Of a stretch of 64,000 nucleotides of DNA, positions 17,475 through 26,168 are shown in pieces. A program made the position numbers and the translations under genes. The notes below the pieces were generated by a model, which made no database searches, had not been told where the DNA came from, and saw only the letters and a program-made list of their open reading frames with translations. Where the stretch lies: contig NZ_CP009323.1 in assembly GCF_000959725.1 (NCBI RefSeq), positions 2,666,001 through 2,730,000 on the forward strand, written 5' to 3'. The stretch is from Burkholderia gladioli (lineage in GTDB: Bacteria; Pseudomonadota; Gammaproteobacteria; Burkholderiales; Burkholderiaceae). Position 1 is the stretch's first letter. Each line of letters starts with the position of its first letter.

Positions 17475-18917
17475 ATGCAAGCAAACGCAACCCCACTGAA
17501 GACGCTGTTCCTGCAGGCGCCGTCCTATGACGGCTTCGATGGCGGCGCCGGCTCGCGCTACCAGGCCAAGCGCGAGATCCGCTCGTTCTGGTATCCCACC
17601 TGGCTGGCCCAGCCCGCCGCCCTGGTGCCCGGCAGCCGCGTGCTCGACGCGCCCGCCGACGATCTGTCGGTGGCGCAAACGCTGGAGATCGCCGCCGACT
17701 ACGAGCTGGTGATCATCCACACCAGCACGCCCTCGTTCCCGACCGACGCGGCCTTCGCGCAGGACCTCAAGCAGCGCAATCCCTCGGTGCTGATCGGCAT
17801 GGTCGGCGCCAAGGTGGCCGTCGATCCGCACAACTCGCTGGTGGCCTCCAACGCGATCGACTTCGTCTGCCGCGAGGAATTCGACTACACCTGCCGCGAC
17901 GTGGCCGAGCGCAAGCCCTTCGCCGACATCCTCGGCCTGAGCTACCGCGCCGCCGACGGCGCGATCGAGCACAACGGCGCGCGCCCGATGATCGAGGACA
18001 TGGACGCGCTGCCGTTCGTGGCGCCGGTGTATCAGCGCGACCTGAAGATCGACAACTACTTCATCGGCTATCTGAACTACCCCTATGTGTCGATCTATAC
18101 CGGCCGCGGCTGCCGCTCGAAGTGCACCTTCTGCCTGTGGCCGCAGACGGTGGGCGGCCATCGCTATCGCGTGCGCTCGGTCGAGAACGTGCTGGCCGAG
18201 GTGAAGTGGATTCGCGACAACATGCCGGAAGTCAAGGAGATCATGTTCGACGACGACACCTTCACCGACTTCAAGCCGCGCGTCGAGGAGATCGCGCGCG
18301 GGCTCGGCAAGCTGGGCGTGACCTGGTCCTGCAATGCCAAGGCGAACGTGCCGTACGCGACGCTGAAGATCATGAAGGAGAACGGGCTGCGCCTGCTGCT
18401 GGTGGGCTACGAATCGGGCGACGACCAGATCCTGCTGAACATCAAGAAGGGCTTGCGCACCGATATCGCGCGCCGCTTCAACGAGGACTGCAGGAAGCTC
18501 GGCATCAAGATCCACGGCACCTTCATCCTGGGCCTGCCCGGCGAGACCAGGGACACCATTCGTAAGACCATCGAATACGCAAAGGAAATCAATCCGCACA
18601 CGATCCAGGTCTCACTGGCGGCGCCTTATCCGGGCACGCGGCTCTACGAGCAGGCGATCGAGAACGGCTGGCTGGAGGAGAACAAGACCATCAACCTGGT
18701 CAGCAAGGCAGGCGTGCAGCTCGCCGCGATCGGTTATCCGCACCTATCGAGGGAAGACATCTACCACGAGCTCGAACACTTCTATCGGGCCTTCTACTTC
18801 CGGCCCGCGAAGATCTGGGAGATCGTGCGCGAGATGCTGGGCAGCTGGGAGATGATGAAGCGGCGCCTGCGCGAAGGCGTCGAGTTCTTCCGCTTCCTGC
18901 GCGCGCACGAGGCCTGA
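17475..18917 (+). CDS. hpnJ: Hopanoid biosynthesis radical SAM protein HpnJ
   Basis: 480 residues from ATG 17475 (GAGACGAG upstream; TTG at 17445 is an alternative). An N-terminal cobalamin-binding-like domain (FLQAPSYDGFDGGAGSRYQ, HTSTPSFPTDAAFA) precedes the radical SAM core with the 4Fe-4S motif C213-x3-C217-x2-C220 (GCRSKCTFC) and VMFDDDTF-like strand EIMFDDDTFTD. HpnJ is the ring-contraction enzyme that converts the sugar head group to the cyclitol ether of composite hopanoids. About 106 bases after hpnI, six before hpnK. Confidence 0.93.
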   Translation: MQANATPLKTLFLQAPSYDGFDGGAGSRYQAKREIRSFWYPTWLAQPAALVPGSRVLDAPADDLSVAQTLEIAADYELVIIHTSTPSFPTDAAFAQDLKQRNPSVLIGMVGAKVAVDPHNSLVASNAIDFVCREEFDYTCRDVAERKPFADILGLSYRAADGAIEHNGARPMIEDMDALPFVAPVYQRDLKIDNYFIGYLNYPYVSIYTGRGCRSKCTFCLWPQTVGGHRYRVRSVENVLAEVKWIRDNMPEVKEIMFDDDTFTDFKPRVEEIARGLGKLGVTWSCNAKANVPYATLKIMKENGLRLLLVGYESGDDQILLNIKKGLRTDIARRFNEDCRKLGIKIHGTFILGLPGETRDTIRKTIEYAKEINPHTIQVSLAAPYPGTRLYEQAIENGWLEENKTINLVSKAGVQLAAIGYPHLSREDIYHELEHFYRAFYFRPAKIWEIVREMLGSWEMMKRRLREGVEFFRFLRAHEA

Positions 18918-18922
18918 ACGCG

Positions 18923-19846
18923 ATGGCCACGTCGCCGCCGCGCGCGCTGATCTTCACCGCCGACGATTTCGGCCTGCATCCGCGCGTCAACGCGGCGGTC
19001 GAGCGCGCGCATCGCGAGGGCGTGCTGACGGCCGCGAGCCTGATGGTGGCGGCGCCCGCCGCGCACGACGCGGTAGCGCGCGCGCGGCGGCTGCCCTCGC
19101 TGGCGGTCGGGCTGCACCTGGTGCTGGCCGATGGCGCGGCGATGCTGCCGGCGCGCGAGATCCCGGCGCTGGTGGGGGCCGACGGCCGCTTCGGCGACGC
19201 GATGGCGAGGGACGGCTGCCGCTTCTTCTTCCTGCCGCGGGTGCGCGCGCAACTGCGTCGCGAGATCCGCGCGCAATTCGAGGCTTTCGCGGCGAGCGGG
19301 CTGCCGCTCGATCACGTCAACGCGCACAAGCATTTCCACCTGCATCCCACCGTGTTGTCGATGATCGTCGAGATCGGGCGCGACTATGGGCTGCGCGCGG
19401 TGCGCCTGCCTTTCGAGCGTTCCGCGCCGGCCTGGCTGCGCCCCTGGATCGCGCTGGTGCGCGCCAGGCTCGACCGGGCGGGAATCGCGCACAACGACTA
19501 CGTGGTCGGGATCGAGCGTACCGGGCACATGGACGAGCGCGCGCTGCTCGATGCGATCGCGGCGCTGCCGCCCTCGGGCGTCGGCGAGATCTACTCGCAT
19601 CCGGCCGAGCCCGGCGACGGCCCGATCACGCCCTCGATGCACGACTACCGTCCCGGCGAGGAACTCGCGGCGCTGCTGTCGCCGCGCGTGGCGGCCGCGC
19701 TCGAGGCGGCCGGCGTGGCGCGCGGCGGTTTCGCGGCCGTGTTCGGCGAAGCGGGCGGCGCGAACGGGGCAGGGCGGGGCGCGGCATCGCGCCAGGGCGA
19801 TGCGCAGGCGAATGCGGAGCGCGCTTCCCGCGCGAGCTCGCGATGA
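18923..19846 (+). CDS. hpnK: Hopanoid biosynthesis deacetylase HpnK (YdjC family)
   Basis: 307 residues. The YdjC-type metal site is visible as FTADDFGLHP (D14, D15) and DHVNAHKHFHLHPTVL, with a further GEIYSHPAEP. HpnK removes the N-acetyl group from acetylglucosaminyl-bacteriohopanetetrol, between the HpnI and HpnJ steps. The last ~40 residues are a low-complexity Ala/Gly/Arg tail not expected in the family core. The stop overlaps the hpnL start by four bases (ATGA), so the two are translationally coupled. Confidence 0.93.
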   Translation: MATSPPRALIFTADDFGLHPRVNAAVERAHREGVLTAASLMVAAPAAHDAVARARRLPSLAVGLHLVLADGAAMLPAREIPALVGADGRFGDAMARDGCRFFFLPRVRAQLRREIRAQFEAFAASGLPLDHVNAHKHFHLHPTVLSMIVEIGRDYGLRAVRLPFERSAPAWLRPWIALVRARLDRAGIAHNDYVVGIERTGHMDERALLDAIAALPPSGVGEIYSHPAEPGDGPITPSMHDYRPGEELAALLSPRVAAALEAAGVARGGFAAVFGEAGGANGAGRGAASRQGDAQANAERASRASSR

Positions 19847-20913
19847 CGAAGTGGGTCCGGCGGCTGGGCTGGCCGCTCGGCATCGCGCTGCTGCTTGGGC
19901 TGGTGGCCCACGAAGGCGTCGGCGACGTGGTTCGCATCATCGGACGCGCCGGTTTCGCCCTGCTCTGGCTGGTGCCCTTCCACGCATTTCCCTTGCTGCT
20001 CGACGCGCATGCCTGGCGCCTGCTGCTCGACCGGCGCGCGCCGCTGGGCTTCCTCTGGTGGGTCGCCACGGTGCGCGAGGCGGTGAATCGCCTGCTGCCG
20101 GTGGTCGGCGTGGGCGGCGAGATCGTCGGGATCCGGCTCGCGCGCTGGCGGGTACCGGACGTGGCGCTCGTGAGCGCCTCGGTGATCGTCGAGGTGCTGG
20201 TCACGGTGGCCGTGCAGTACGCGTTCTCCGCGCTCGGGCTGGTGCTGCTGCTGGCCGGCACGGGCCTCGGCGGCGGCGCGAGGACCATCGCACTGGCGCT
20301 CGTGCTATCGGTGCCGGTACCCGTGCTGGCCTTCGCGCTGCTGCGGCGCGGCGGGATCTTCCACGCGATCGAGCGTTTCGCCGGCCGGCTGCTCGGCGAC
20401 ACCGGCGCGCTGCTGCAGGGCGTCGACGGCAAGCGGCTCGACGCGGCCATCGAGGCGCTGATGTCGCGCAGCGGCCTGCTGCTGCGCGCCTTCGGCTGGC
20501 AGTTGGCCGGCTACGTGAGCGGGGCGCTGGAAATCTACTGGGCGCTGGCCCTGCTCGGGCATCCCGTGTCCACGGGCGGGGCGATCGCCATCGAGGCCAT
20601 GGTGCAGGCCGTGCGGCACGCGGCCTTCATGGTGCCGGGCGGGCTCGGCGTGCAGGAGGCGACGGTGGTGCTGCTCGCGCAGATGTTCGGCGTCGATCGC
20701 GAGACGGCGCTGTCGCTGGCGCTGGTCAAGCGTGCCCGCGAGTTGCTGTTCGGCGCCCTGGCGCTGGTGTCGTGGCAGGGCGCGGAGATCGTCGTGGCGC
20801 GTCGCGAGGCCAGACACGAGGCAAAGCACGAGACAAAGCACGAGACAAAGCACGAAGCCAGGCACGAGACCGCCAATCGCGACCGACGAGGCGGCTCGAC
20901 CGGGAATGCCTGA
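19843..20913 (+). CDS. hpnL: Hopanoid-associated membrane protein HpnL
   Basis: 356 residues, an integral membrane protein of the lysylphosphatidylglycerol synthase TM-like (DUF2062/UPF0104) group with about eight hydrophobic segments. Family features are VREAVNRLLPVVGVGGEIVGIRLARW and HAAFMVPGGLGVQEATVVLLAQ. HpnL has been linked to hopanoid transport or assembly in other bacteria, but its reaction is not settled. Its last ~40 residues are odd: a hydrophilic tail of repeated K/R-H-E-T/A units encoded by a 12-base tandem repeat (20811-20870). Confidence 0.88.
   Translation: MTKWVRRLGWPLGIALLLGLVAHEGVGDVVRIIGRAGFALLWLVPFHAFPLLLDAHAWRLLLDRRAPLGFLWWVATVREAVNRLLPVVGVGGEIVGIRLARWRVPDVALVSASVIVEVLVTVAVQYAFSALGLVLLLAGTGLGGGARTIALALVLSVPVPVLAFALLRRGGIFHAIERFAGRLLGDTGALLQGVDGKRLDAAIEALMSRSGLLLRAFGWQLAGYVSGALEIYWALALLGHPVSTGGAIAIEAMVQAVRHAAFMVPGGLGVQEATVVLLAQMFGVDRETALSLALVKRARELLFGALALVSWQGAEIVVARREARHEAKHETKHETKHEARHETANRDRRGGSTGNA
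20811..20870 (+). repeat. Five tandem 12-base units in the 3' end of hpnL
   Basis: Five consecutive units of 12 bases, consensus AAAGCACGAGAC, the middle ones nearly identical and the outer ones diverged. Each adds four residues (K/R-H-E-T/A), so copy-number change would keep the frame and only lengthen or shorten the tail. Confidence 0.9.
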
Positions 20914-21078
20914 AGGCCGCCCCACCCGAGCGCGGTCGCAGCATGGGCGACCCGGACCGAAGCAGTCCTGATCGCCCGGCCCGGTCCGAATCCGGCGACC
21001 GATGTTGTTGCACGCCCCCATAGGCGCGTATCCTTCCAGCTTGTCCTTTTCCCCGCGCGAACCGCGCGCCCGCAATCG

Positions 21079-21651
21079 ATGATGGAATCGGTAATCCGGC
21101 CGGCCCGGCCCTGGCTGCTCGCCTCGGCACTTGCCGCGACGTTTCTGCTCGGCGGCTGCGACAGCCACGAGAACGAGGTGGTCGTGCATCGACTCAAGGA
21201 ATTCTTTCGTGCGATCCAGCCGGCACCGTTGCTGCTGCGCGGCCTGAAGCCCGGCGTGTCGACCGAGGAGGAGGTGCGCTCGCGCCTGGGCAAGCCGGAG
21301 ACGGAGCGGCAGGCGATCGACGGCTCGAAGCGGCTCGAGTATCCGCGCGGGCCGATGGGCGACGAGACCTACATGGTCGATATCGACCGCAACGGCTTGT
21401 TCCTCGGCGCGACCCAGGTGCTGACGGCCGAGAACTTCGCGATGATCCGCCCCGGCATGACGCAGGACGAGGTGCGCCAGTTGCTGGGCAAGCCAACCGA
21501 GGTCGCCCAGTATCCGCTCAAGCCGGAAACGGTCTGGAGCTGGCGCTGGCGCGAGGACGGCGTGAACCAGGACGCGTTCTTCAACGCGCATTTCGGTCCC
21601 GACGGGCTGGTATCGACGACCTCGCGCTCGGACCTGCCAACGGGGCGCTGA
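21079..21651 (+). CDS. BamE/OmlA-like lipoprotein
   Basis: 190 residues. A lipoprotein signal ends in LLGGC (lipidated Cys27). The mature part has two copies of an SmpA/OmlA-type fold: LKPGVSTEEEVRSRLGKPETER and IRPGMTQDEVRQLLGKPTEV, each with the GMT-x-x-EV-x-x-x-LG-x-P signature. BamE-family proteins sit on the inner face of the outer membrane; true BamE has one such domain, so this is a paralogue rather than bamE itself (inference). Two ATGs in a row at the start. It lies 14 bases before the AraC-type gene. Confidence 0.8.
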   Translation: MMESVIRPARPWLLASALAATFLLGGCDSHENEVVVHRLKEFFRAIQPAPLLLRGLKPGVSTEEEVRSRLGKPETERQAIDGSKRLEYPRGPMGDETYMVDIDRNGLFLGATQVLTAENFAMIRPGMTQDEVRQLLGKPTEVAQYPLKPETVWSWRWREDGVNQDAFFNAHFGPDGLVSTTSRSDLPTGR

Positions 21652-21664
21652 GCGAGGCACGCTG

Positions 21665-22504
21665 ATGGTGACGACGATGAAGGCTGGCCCCCGAAACGAT
21701 GCCCATTACTGGCGCTCGGCGCTGATTCCCGGCGCCGACATGGTGACGGCCCGCTTCACCGATCACGCCTATTCGCCTCACTGGCACGAGGCCTACACGA
21801 TTTCGCTGATCGAGGGCGGCGCGGAGCGCTACGACTACCGCGGCACGCGCCACGTGGCCGATGCCGGCTCGCTGCCGATCATCAATCCCGGCGAAATCCA
21901 CACCGGGTCGAGCGCGGCCGATGCCGGCTGGCAGTGCCGCACGTTCTATCTGCCGACCGGCTTCGTCCGGCAGGTCGCCGACGAGGCCGGGCTGGCCGGC
22001 ACCGAGCCGCCCTGGTTCGGCTCGGACATCATCAGGGACCCCGATCTGGCGAGGCGTGCCTTGCGCGCGCATCGCGCGCTGGAAGCCGGCGCGGACCGGC
22101 TGGCCGCCGAATCCATGCTGCTCGACGCGGTCTCGACGCTGCTGGTGCGGTACGCGCAGGCGCGGCCCCCTTCACGGCCGATCGGCCAGGATGGGGCGCG
22201 GGTGGCGCGCATGAAGGCGCGCATGCTCGACGACCTGACGGCCTCGCTCGAACTGTCGGTGCTGGCCGAGGCCGTCGGCCTGTCGAAGTTTCATGCGCTG
22301 CGGATCTTCACGCGCGAGGTCGGCATGGCCCCGCACGCCTGGCGCAACCAGGTACGCCTGTCCCGGGCCAGCGACGCGCTGCGCTCGGGCGCATCGGCCA
22401 CCGAGGTATCCGTCGCCTTCGGCTTTGCCGACCAGAGCCATTTCAGCCGCCATTTCAAGAAGGTCCACGGCGTATCGCCGGGCCGCTGGAGCCGGTCGCG
22501 CTGA
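21665..22504 (+). CDS. AraC-family transcriptional regulator
   Basis: 279 residues: an N-terminal cupin sensor (PHWHEAYTISLIEGGAERYDYRGTRH, then INPGEIHTG) and two C-terminal helix-turn-helix motifs (ELSVLAEAVGLSKFHALRIFTREVGMAPHAWRNQVRLSRA and SATEVSVAFGFADQSHFSRHFKKVHGVSPGRW). The gene starts 14 bases after the lipoprotein and ends 82 bases before a thiamine-diphosphate enzyme in the same direction, so that enzyme is the likely target. Ligand unknown. Confidence 0.88.
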   Translation: MVTTMKAGPRNDAHYWRSALIPGADMVTARFTDHAYSPHWHEAYTISLIEGGAERYDYRGTRHVADAGSLPIINPGEIHTGSSAADAGWQCRTFYLPTGFVRQVADEAGLAGTEPPWFGSDIIRDPDLARRALRAHRALEAGADRLAAESMLLDAVSTLLVRYAQARPPSRPIGQDGARVARMKARMLDDLTASLELSVLAEAVGLSKFHALRIFTREVGMAPHAWRNQVRLSRASDALRSGASATEVSVAFGFADQSHFSRHFKKVHGVSPGRWSRSR

Positions 22505-22585
22505 ACGGGCCGGCCGAGGCAGCGCAATAACGTTCAAGCGGCCGTCGCGGATCGCGGTCTACCCTCGCTTCGACAGGAGGACACC

Positions 22586-24325
22586 ATGACCGTGAATCAG
22601 CAGGCCGGCCCCATGACGGGGATCCCATCCACCGGCGGCAGCCCTGCCGCGCCCGAACCCGGCAAGTCGCGTCGCGGCGCCGACATCCTCGTCGAGGTGC
22701 TGCGCAGCGAAGGCGTGGAGTATGTGTTCGGCAATCCCGGCACGACCGAGCTGTCCTTTGTCGACGCGCTGACCGGCGTCGATGGCCTGTCCTACATACT
22801 GGGCCTGCAGGAGGCCGCGGTGGTGGCGATGGCGGACGGTTACGCCCAGGCTTCCGGGCGTCCCGGTTTCGTCAATCTGCACACGATGGCGGGGCTCGGC
22901 CATGCGATGGGCGCGCTGCTCAACGCGAGGCAGGCAAACACGCCCCTGGTCGTGACGGCCGGCCAGCAGGACACGCGGCACGTGCATACCGGGCCGCTGC
23001 TGCATGGCGAGCTGCTCGATATCGCCCGGCCGGCGGTCAAGTGGGGGCATGAAATCCGGCATCCCGACGAGATCGCCGTGTTCGCCAGGCGGGCGTTCCA
23101 GGACAGTTGCGCCGCGCCTTCGGGGCCGGTGTTCCTGTCCTTGCCGATGGATGTGATGGAGCGCACCGGCACCGCCGTGCCGCCGGCGGCTTCCGTGATC
23201 CACCACGGCGCGATCGCGGCCGCGCTGCCCGAGCTGGCGCAGGCGCTGGCATCCGTCGCGCCGGGGCGGATCGCGATACTCGCGGGCGACGAAGTGTTCG
23301 TGGCGGGCGCGAGCGACGAGGTGGCGCAGCTTGCCGAGGCGCTCGGCGCGACCGTGTTCGGCTCGTCCTGGCCCACTCATCTGCCGTTCCCGAGCTCGCA
23401 TCCGCTGTGGGCCGGCAACCTGCCCGGCACGGCATCGGCGATCCGCCAGGCTCTCGCGCCCTTCGACGCGATGCTCGTGCTGGGCGGCCATTTCTCGATT
23501 TCCATCCTCTACACCGAAGGGCCGGCCGTGCCGTCCTCCTGCCGGCTGTTTCAACTGACGTCCGATCCGCACCAGCCGGGCCGCACCCATGCATGCGAGC
23601 TGGCTTGCGTCGGCGGCATCCGCGAATCGCTGCGCGCGTTGTTGCCCTTGCTGTCCCATAGCCTGGAGGGCCGGCGTCAGGAGATCGAAGCCGTGCTGGC
23701 CCGCGCGGCGGACCAGCGCGCGCGGCGCCGCGGCGAGATTCGCGCGCGTGCCGAATCCGAGTTGCGCCGGCCCGAAACGACGCCCTGGGCGGCGGCGCAC
23801 GAGCTGGCCAGGGCGTTGGGAAGCGGCACGCCGCTGGTCGACGAGTCGCCCGCGACGATGCCGCTGATCCGCGGCATGCTCGACACGGACGCGACGCGGC
23901 AGTACTACGGCAATCGCGGGGCGATCCTCGGCTGGGGCATGGGCGCGGCGGTCGGCGTGTCGCTGGGGCTCGGCCGGCAGCCGGTGGTGGCGGTGATCGG
24001 CGACGGCTCCGCCCTCTACGCGCCGCAAGCCCTGTGGACGGCCGCGCACGAGCGCCTGCCGGTGACCTTCGTGATCGTCAACAACCGTTCGTACGACATC
24101 CTGAAGAACTTCATGAAATCGCAGCATCACTTCGCCAGCGTGCGTGCCGGCCGTTTCATCGGCATGGACCTCGACGAACCGCCGATCGATTTCCTGGCGC
24201 TGGCGGCATCCTGGGGCCTGCCGGCACGTCGTATCGAGCGCGCCGGCGAAATCGCGGCGGCCGTCGAACACGGCATCGCCTCGGGCCTGCCGAACCTCGT
24301 CGAACTCCCGGTCGGCACGGCCTGA
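22586..24325 (+). CDS. Thiamine-diphosphate enzyme, benzoylformate decarboxylase-like
   Basis: 579 residues with a strong AGGAGG-type site before the ATG. The three ThDP-enzyme domains are clear: VEYVFGNPGTTELSFVDAL with the catalytic Glu76 (GLQEAAVVAMADG), the His in VNLHTMAGLGHAMGAL that matches the benzoylformate decarboxylase active-site His, and the Mg-ThDP motif GDGSALY...VNNRSY near residue 472-500. The second loop has Thr (GNPGTTEL) where benzoylformate decarboxylase has its key Ser (GNPGSNEL), so the 2-keto acid substrate may differ. A 30-residue N-terminal extension precedes the core. Likely under the AraC regulator just upstream. Confidence 0.82.
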   Translation: MTVNQQAGPMTGIPSTGGSPAAPEPGKSRRGADILVEVLRSEGVEYVFGNPGTTELSFVDALTGVDGLSYILGLQEAAVVAMADGYAQASGRPGFVNLHTMAGLGHAMGALLNARQANTPLVVTAGQQDTRHVHTGPLLHGELLDIARPAVKWGHEIRHPDEIAVFARRAFQDSCAAPSGPVFLSLPMDVMERTGTAVPPAASVIHHGAIAAALPELAQALASVAPGRIAILAGDEVFVAGASDEVAQLAEALGATVFGSSWPTHLPFPSSHPLWAGNLPGTASAIRQALAPFDAMLVLGGHFSISILYTEGPAVPSSCRLFQLTSDPHQPGRTHACELACVGGIRESLRALLPLLSHSLEGRRQEIEAVLARAADQRARRRGEIRARAESELRRPETTPWAAAHELARALGSGTPLVDESPATMPLIRGMLDTDATRQYYGNRGAILGWGMGAAVGVSLGLGRQPVVAVIGDGSALYAPQALWTAAHERLPVTFVIVNNRSYDILKNFMKSQHHFASVRAGRFIGMDLDEPPIDFLALAASWGLPARRIERAGEIAAAVEHGIASGLPNLVELPVGTA

Positions 24326-24343
24326 ATGGGAACCGGCGGGTGC

Positions 24344-24829
24344 TCACGCGCGGGTCGCGCGCAGGATGGCGGCGTGATTGGCCAGCTCGTCCAGCGTGAC
24401 GACGAATTCGAAGCCCTTGTCGTTCTCGCGCGTGACGCGAAATCCCAGCTTGCGATGGAAGGCGATGGACAGGCGGTTGGTGCGGTAGACGTGGCTCCTG
24501 AATTCGCGGATGCCGCGCGCGCCGGCCAGCTCGGCCAGCTGCGCCAGCAACTCGCCGAGCACCCCATAACCGCGATGCCGGGGGTGGATGCCGAACGCGC
24601 CGACGAACCAGCAGCTCGCCGATTCCGGACGCAGCATCGCGTAGGCCACCAGCTCGCCGTCGCGTCGCACTGAACGGATCTCGTAGGCGGCCAGTGCCTG
24701 CCGCAGCCGTTCGCGCTGGGCATCGGGATCGAAGGCGTCGCCGGCTTGCTCGGTATGCTCGCGCAGCGTCAGCGTATCGAACGCCAGCAGTTCCTCGACA
24801 GACGGCGGCAAGGGCTCGGTCGCGCGCAT
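24344..24829 (-). CDS. GNAT-family N-acetyltransferase
   Basis: 161 residues. The acetyl-CoA loop reads FGIHPRHRGYGVLGELLAQLAELA (variant of Q/R-x-x-G-x-G/A) and the C-terminal strand-helix is RLSIAFHRKLGFRVTREND, both normal for GNAT enzymes. Its ATG overlaps the TGA of the upstream MarR-GNAT gene by one base (TGATG), so translation is coupled. Converges on the ThDP-enzyme gene with an 18-base gap. Substrate unknown. Confidence 0.82.
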   Translation of the reverse strand: MRATEPLPPSVEELLAFDTLTLREHTEQAGDAFDPDAQRERLRQALAAYEIRSVRRDGELVAYAMLRPESASCWFVGAFGIHPRHRGYGVLGELLAQLAELAGARGIREFRSHVYRTNRLSIAFHRKLGFRVTRENDKGFEFVVTLDELANHAAILRATRA

Positions 24830-25806
24830 CACGATGCCGTCCTGGCGCGGGTGAAATGCTGCTCGATGGTCCTGCTGCCCCATTGCGTTCCCTCGTGTTC
24901 CTCGCTCAGCACGAAACCGAAGGACTCGTACAGATGGCGCGCCGCGTCCAGCCCCTTGAAGGTGCTGAGCCAGGTTTCGCGAAAGCCCTGCTGGTCGACG
25001 AAACGCATCGCCCGCGTCATCAGCTCGCGTCCCACGCCGCTGCCTTGCAGCGCCTCGTCGACGATGAACCAGCGCAGGCGCGCGATGCCCGTCTGGAGAT
25101 CGCTGTCGATCGCGAGCGAGGCCAGCACGCGGCCTTGCTCGACATGCAGCCAGAGCGCCTTGCCCGCGGCCGGCAACTGGTTGGCGAATGCCGCCAGCTC
25201 GGTGGCCACCAGCTTTTCGAAGAACACCGGGAAGCCGTAATGCTCGGCGTAGAAGCGCGCATGCAGGCCGACGATGTCGCCGATGCAGCCCGGCAGGTAG
25301 CCCTCGACGATCCTCGAGGCCTCGGCGCGGGTAGGGGAGGGCTTGGCGTCGTTGTCCCGGGCCAGCGCATCGGCATAGAGCGCGAACGAGCGCAGCAGGT
25401 TCTGCTGGTCGGCCGGTGCCAGGTGGCGCAGCGCGTTCGACACCTGCTCGGTGGCGAAGCGGTCGATCCGGCTGCGCAGCCTCCTGCCCTCGGCCGTCAG
25501 GCTCAGCGCCGAGATGCGCGCGTCCTCGCTGTCGGCGTGTCGCTCCACGTAGCCTGCCGCCTCCAGGCGGGCGAGCTGCCGGCTGGTATTGGACTTGTCC
25601 AGGCGCAGCCGCTGCCCGAGGTCCTTGGCGCTGATGCCGGGCGCCATGCCGATTTCCAGGATCGCGTGCACCGCCGAGGGCGCGAGTTCGCTGTCGGCCA
25701 GCGTGGTGCGCATGAAGCCCAGCTCGCGCACCAGCTTGCGGGAGAAGTCCCGCAATTCGAGGATGGTCGCGTCGCGGCTCTGCTCGGGGAGGTCGATGAA
25801 ATCCAT
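24829..25806 (-). CDS. MarR-type regulator fused to a GNAT acetyltransferase
   Basis: 325 residues from ATG 25806; a TTG at 25818 would add four residues. Residues ~1-150 are a MarR winged helix (SAVHAILEIGMAPGISAKDLGQRLRLDKSNTSRQLARLEAAGYVERHADSEDARISALSLTAEGR, split here only by description), and residues ~165-325 a GNAT domain with LRWFIVDEALQGSGVGRELMTRAM and HLYESFGFVLSEE. The last motif is a complete acetyl-CoA loop (Q-G-S-G-V-G), so the enzyme half looks active. Bifunctional proteins of this design are known but few are characterised. Two palindromes lie just upstream and probably bind the MarR half. A second GNAT gene follows with a one-base overlap. Confidence 0.87.
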   Translation of the reverse strand: MDFIDLPEQSRDATILELRDFSRKLVRELGFMRTTLADSELAPSAVHAILEIGMAPGISAKDLGQRLRLDKSNTSRQLARLEAAGYVERHADSEDARISALSLTAEGRRLRSRIDRFATEQVSNALRHLAPADQQNLLRSFALYADALARDNDAKPSPTRAEASRIVEGYLPGCIGDIVGLHARFYAEHYGFPVFFEKLVATELAAFANQLPAAGKALWLHVEQGRVLASLAIDSDLQTGIARLRWFIVDEALQGSGVGRELMTRAMRFVDQQGFRETWLSTFKGLDAARHLYESFGFVLSEEHEGTQWGSRTIEQHFTRARTAS

Positions 25807-25820
25807 GCTGGCGTCCAATG

Positions 25821-25857
25821 GTTGCGAGTCGCAACAGTATTGGTTGCGCTCCGCAAC
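25821..25857 (-). promoter_or_regulatory. Tandem palindromic operators of the MarR-GNAT gene
   Basis: Two copies of GTTGCG-N3-CGCAAC: GTTGCGAGTCGCAAC at 25821-25835 and GTTGCGCTCCGCAAC at 25843-25857. The centres are 22 bases apart, about two helical turns, so two dimers could bind one face of the DNA. The first copy begins 15 bases before the ATG. This layout is typical of autorepressing MarR proteins. Confidence 0.75.
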
Positions 25858-26168
25858 TCTGTCAAGACGAAATGCGTCATGCGTCGCCGGATCATGCCGC
25901 GCCCGCTATCGAAAAAGCGACCCGAAACTTGCAAAAACACGCGCGGCGGCAACAGCGCCCGCAGCCGGCGCGCCCGCCCACGCGCTCGCCCGGTTCCCCT
26001 GATTGCGGGCGCCCCGGCTTCCCGCAAGCTCATCGCAAGCCGTTGCTGCGCTGCAGCATTCCGGCCGCGCTCCATTTGAGCCGGTTTTTTTCGCTTGCGA
26101 GTATCCGCCCCATTCCGAAGCCGTCCGCGCGACGGCCCCATTCGACTCGACAATCTCAGGAGACGCGC
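25858..26168. other. Gap between the MarR-GNAT operators and the aot-like operon
   Basis: 311 bases carrying the divergent upstream regions of the MarR-GNAT gene and the arginine transport operon. No promoter hexamers or sigma-54 type site stand out. The frame that opens here and runs into the permease gene has no features before the GTG at 26169. Confidence 0.35.
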
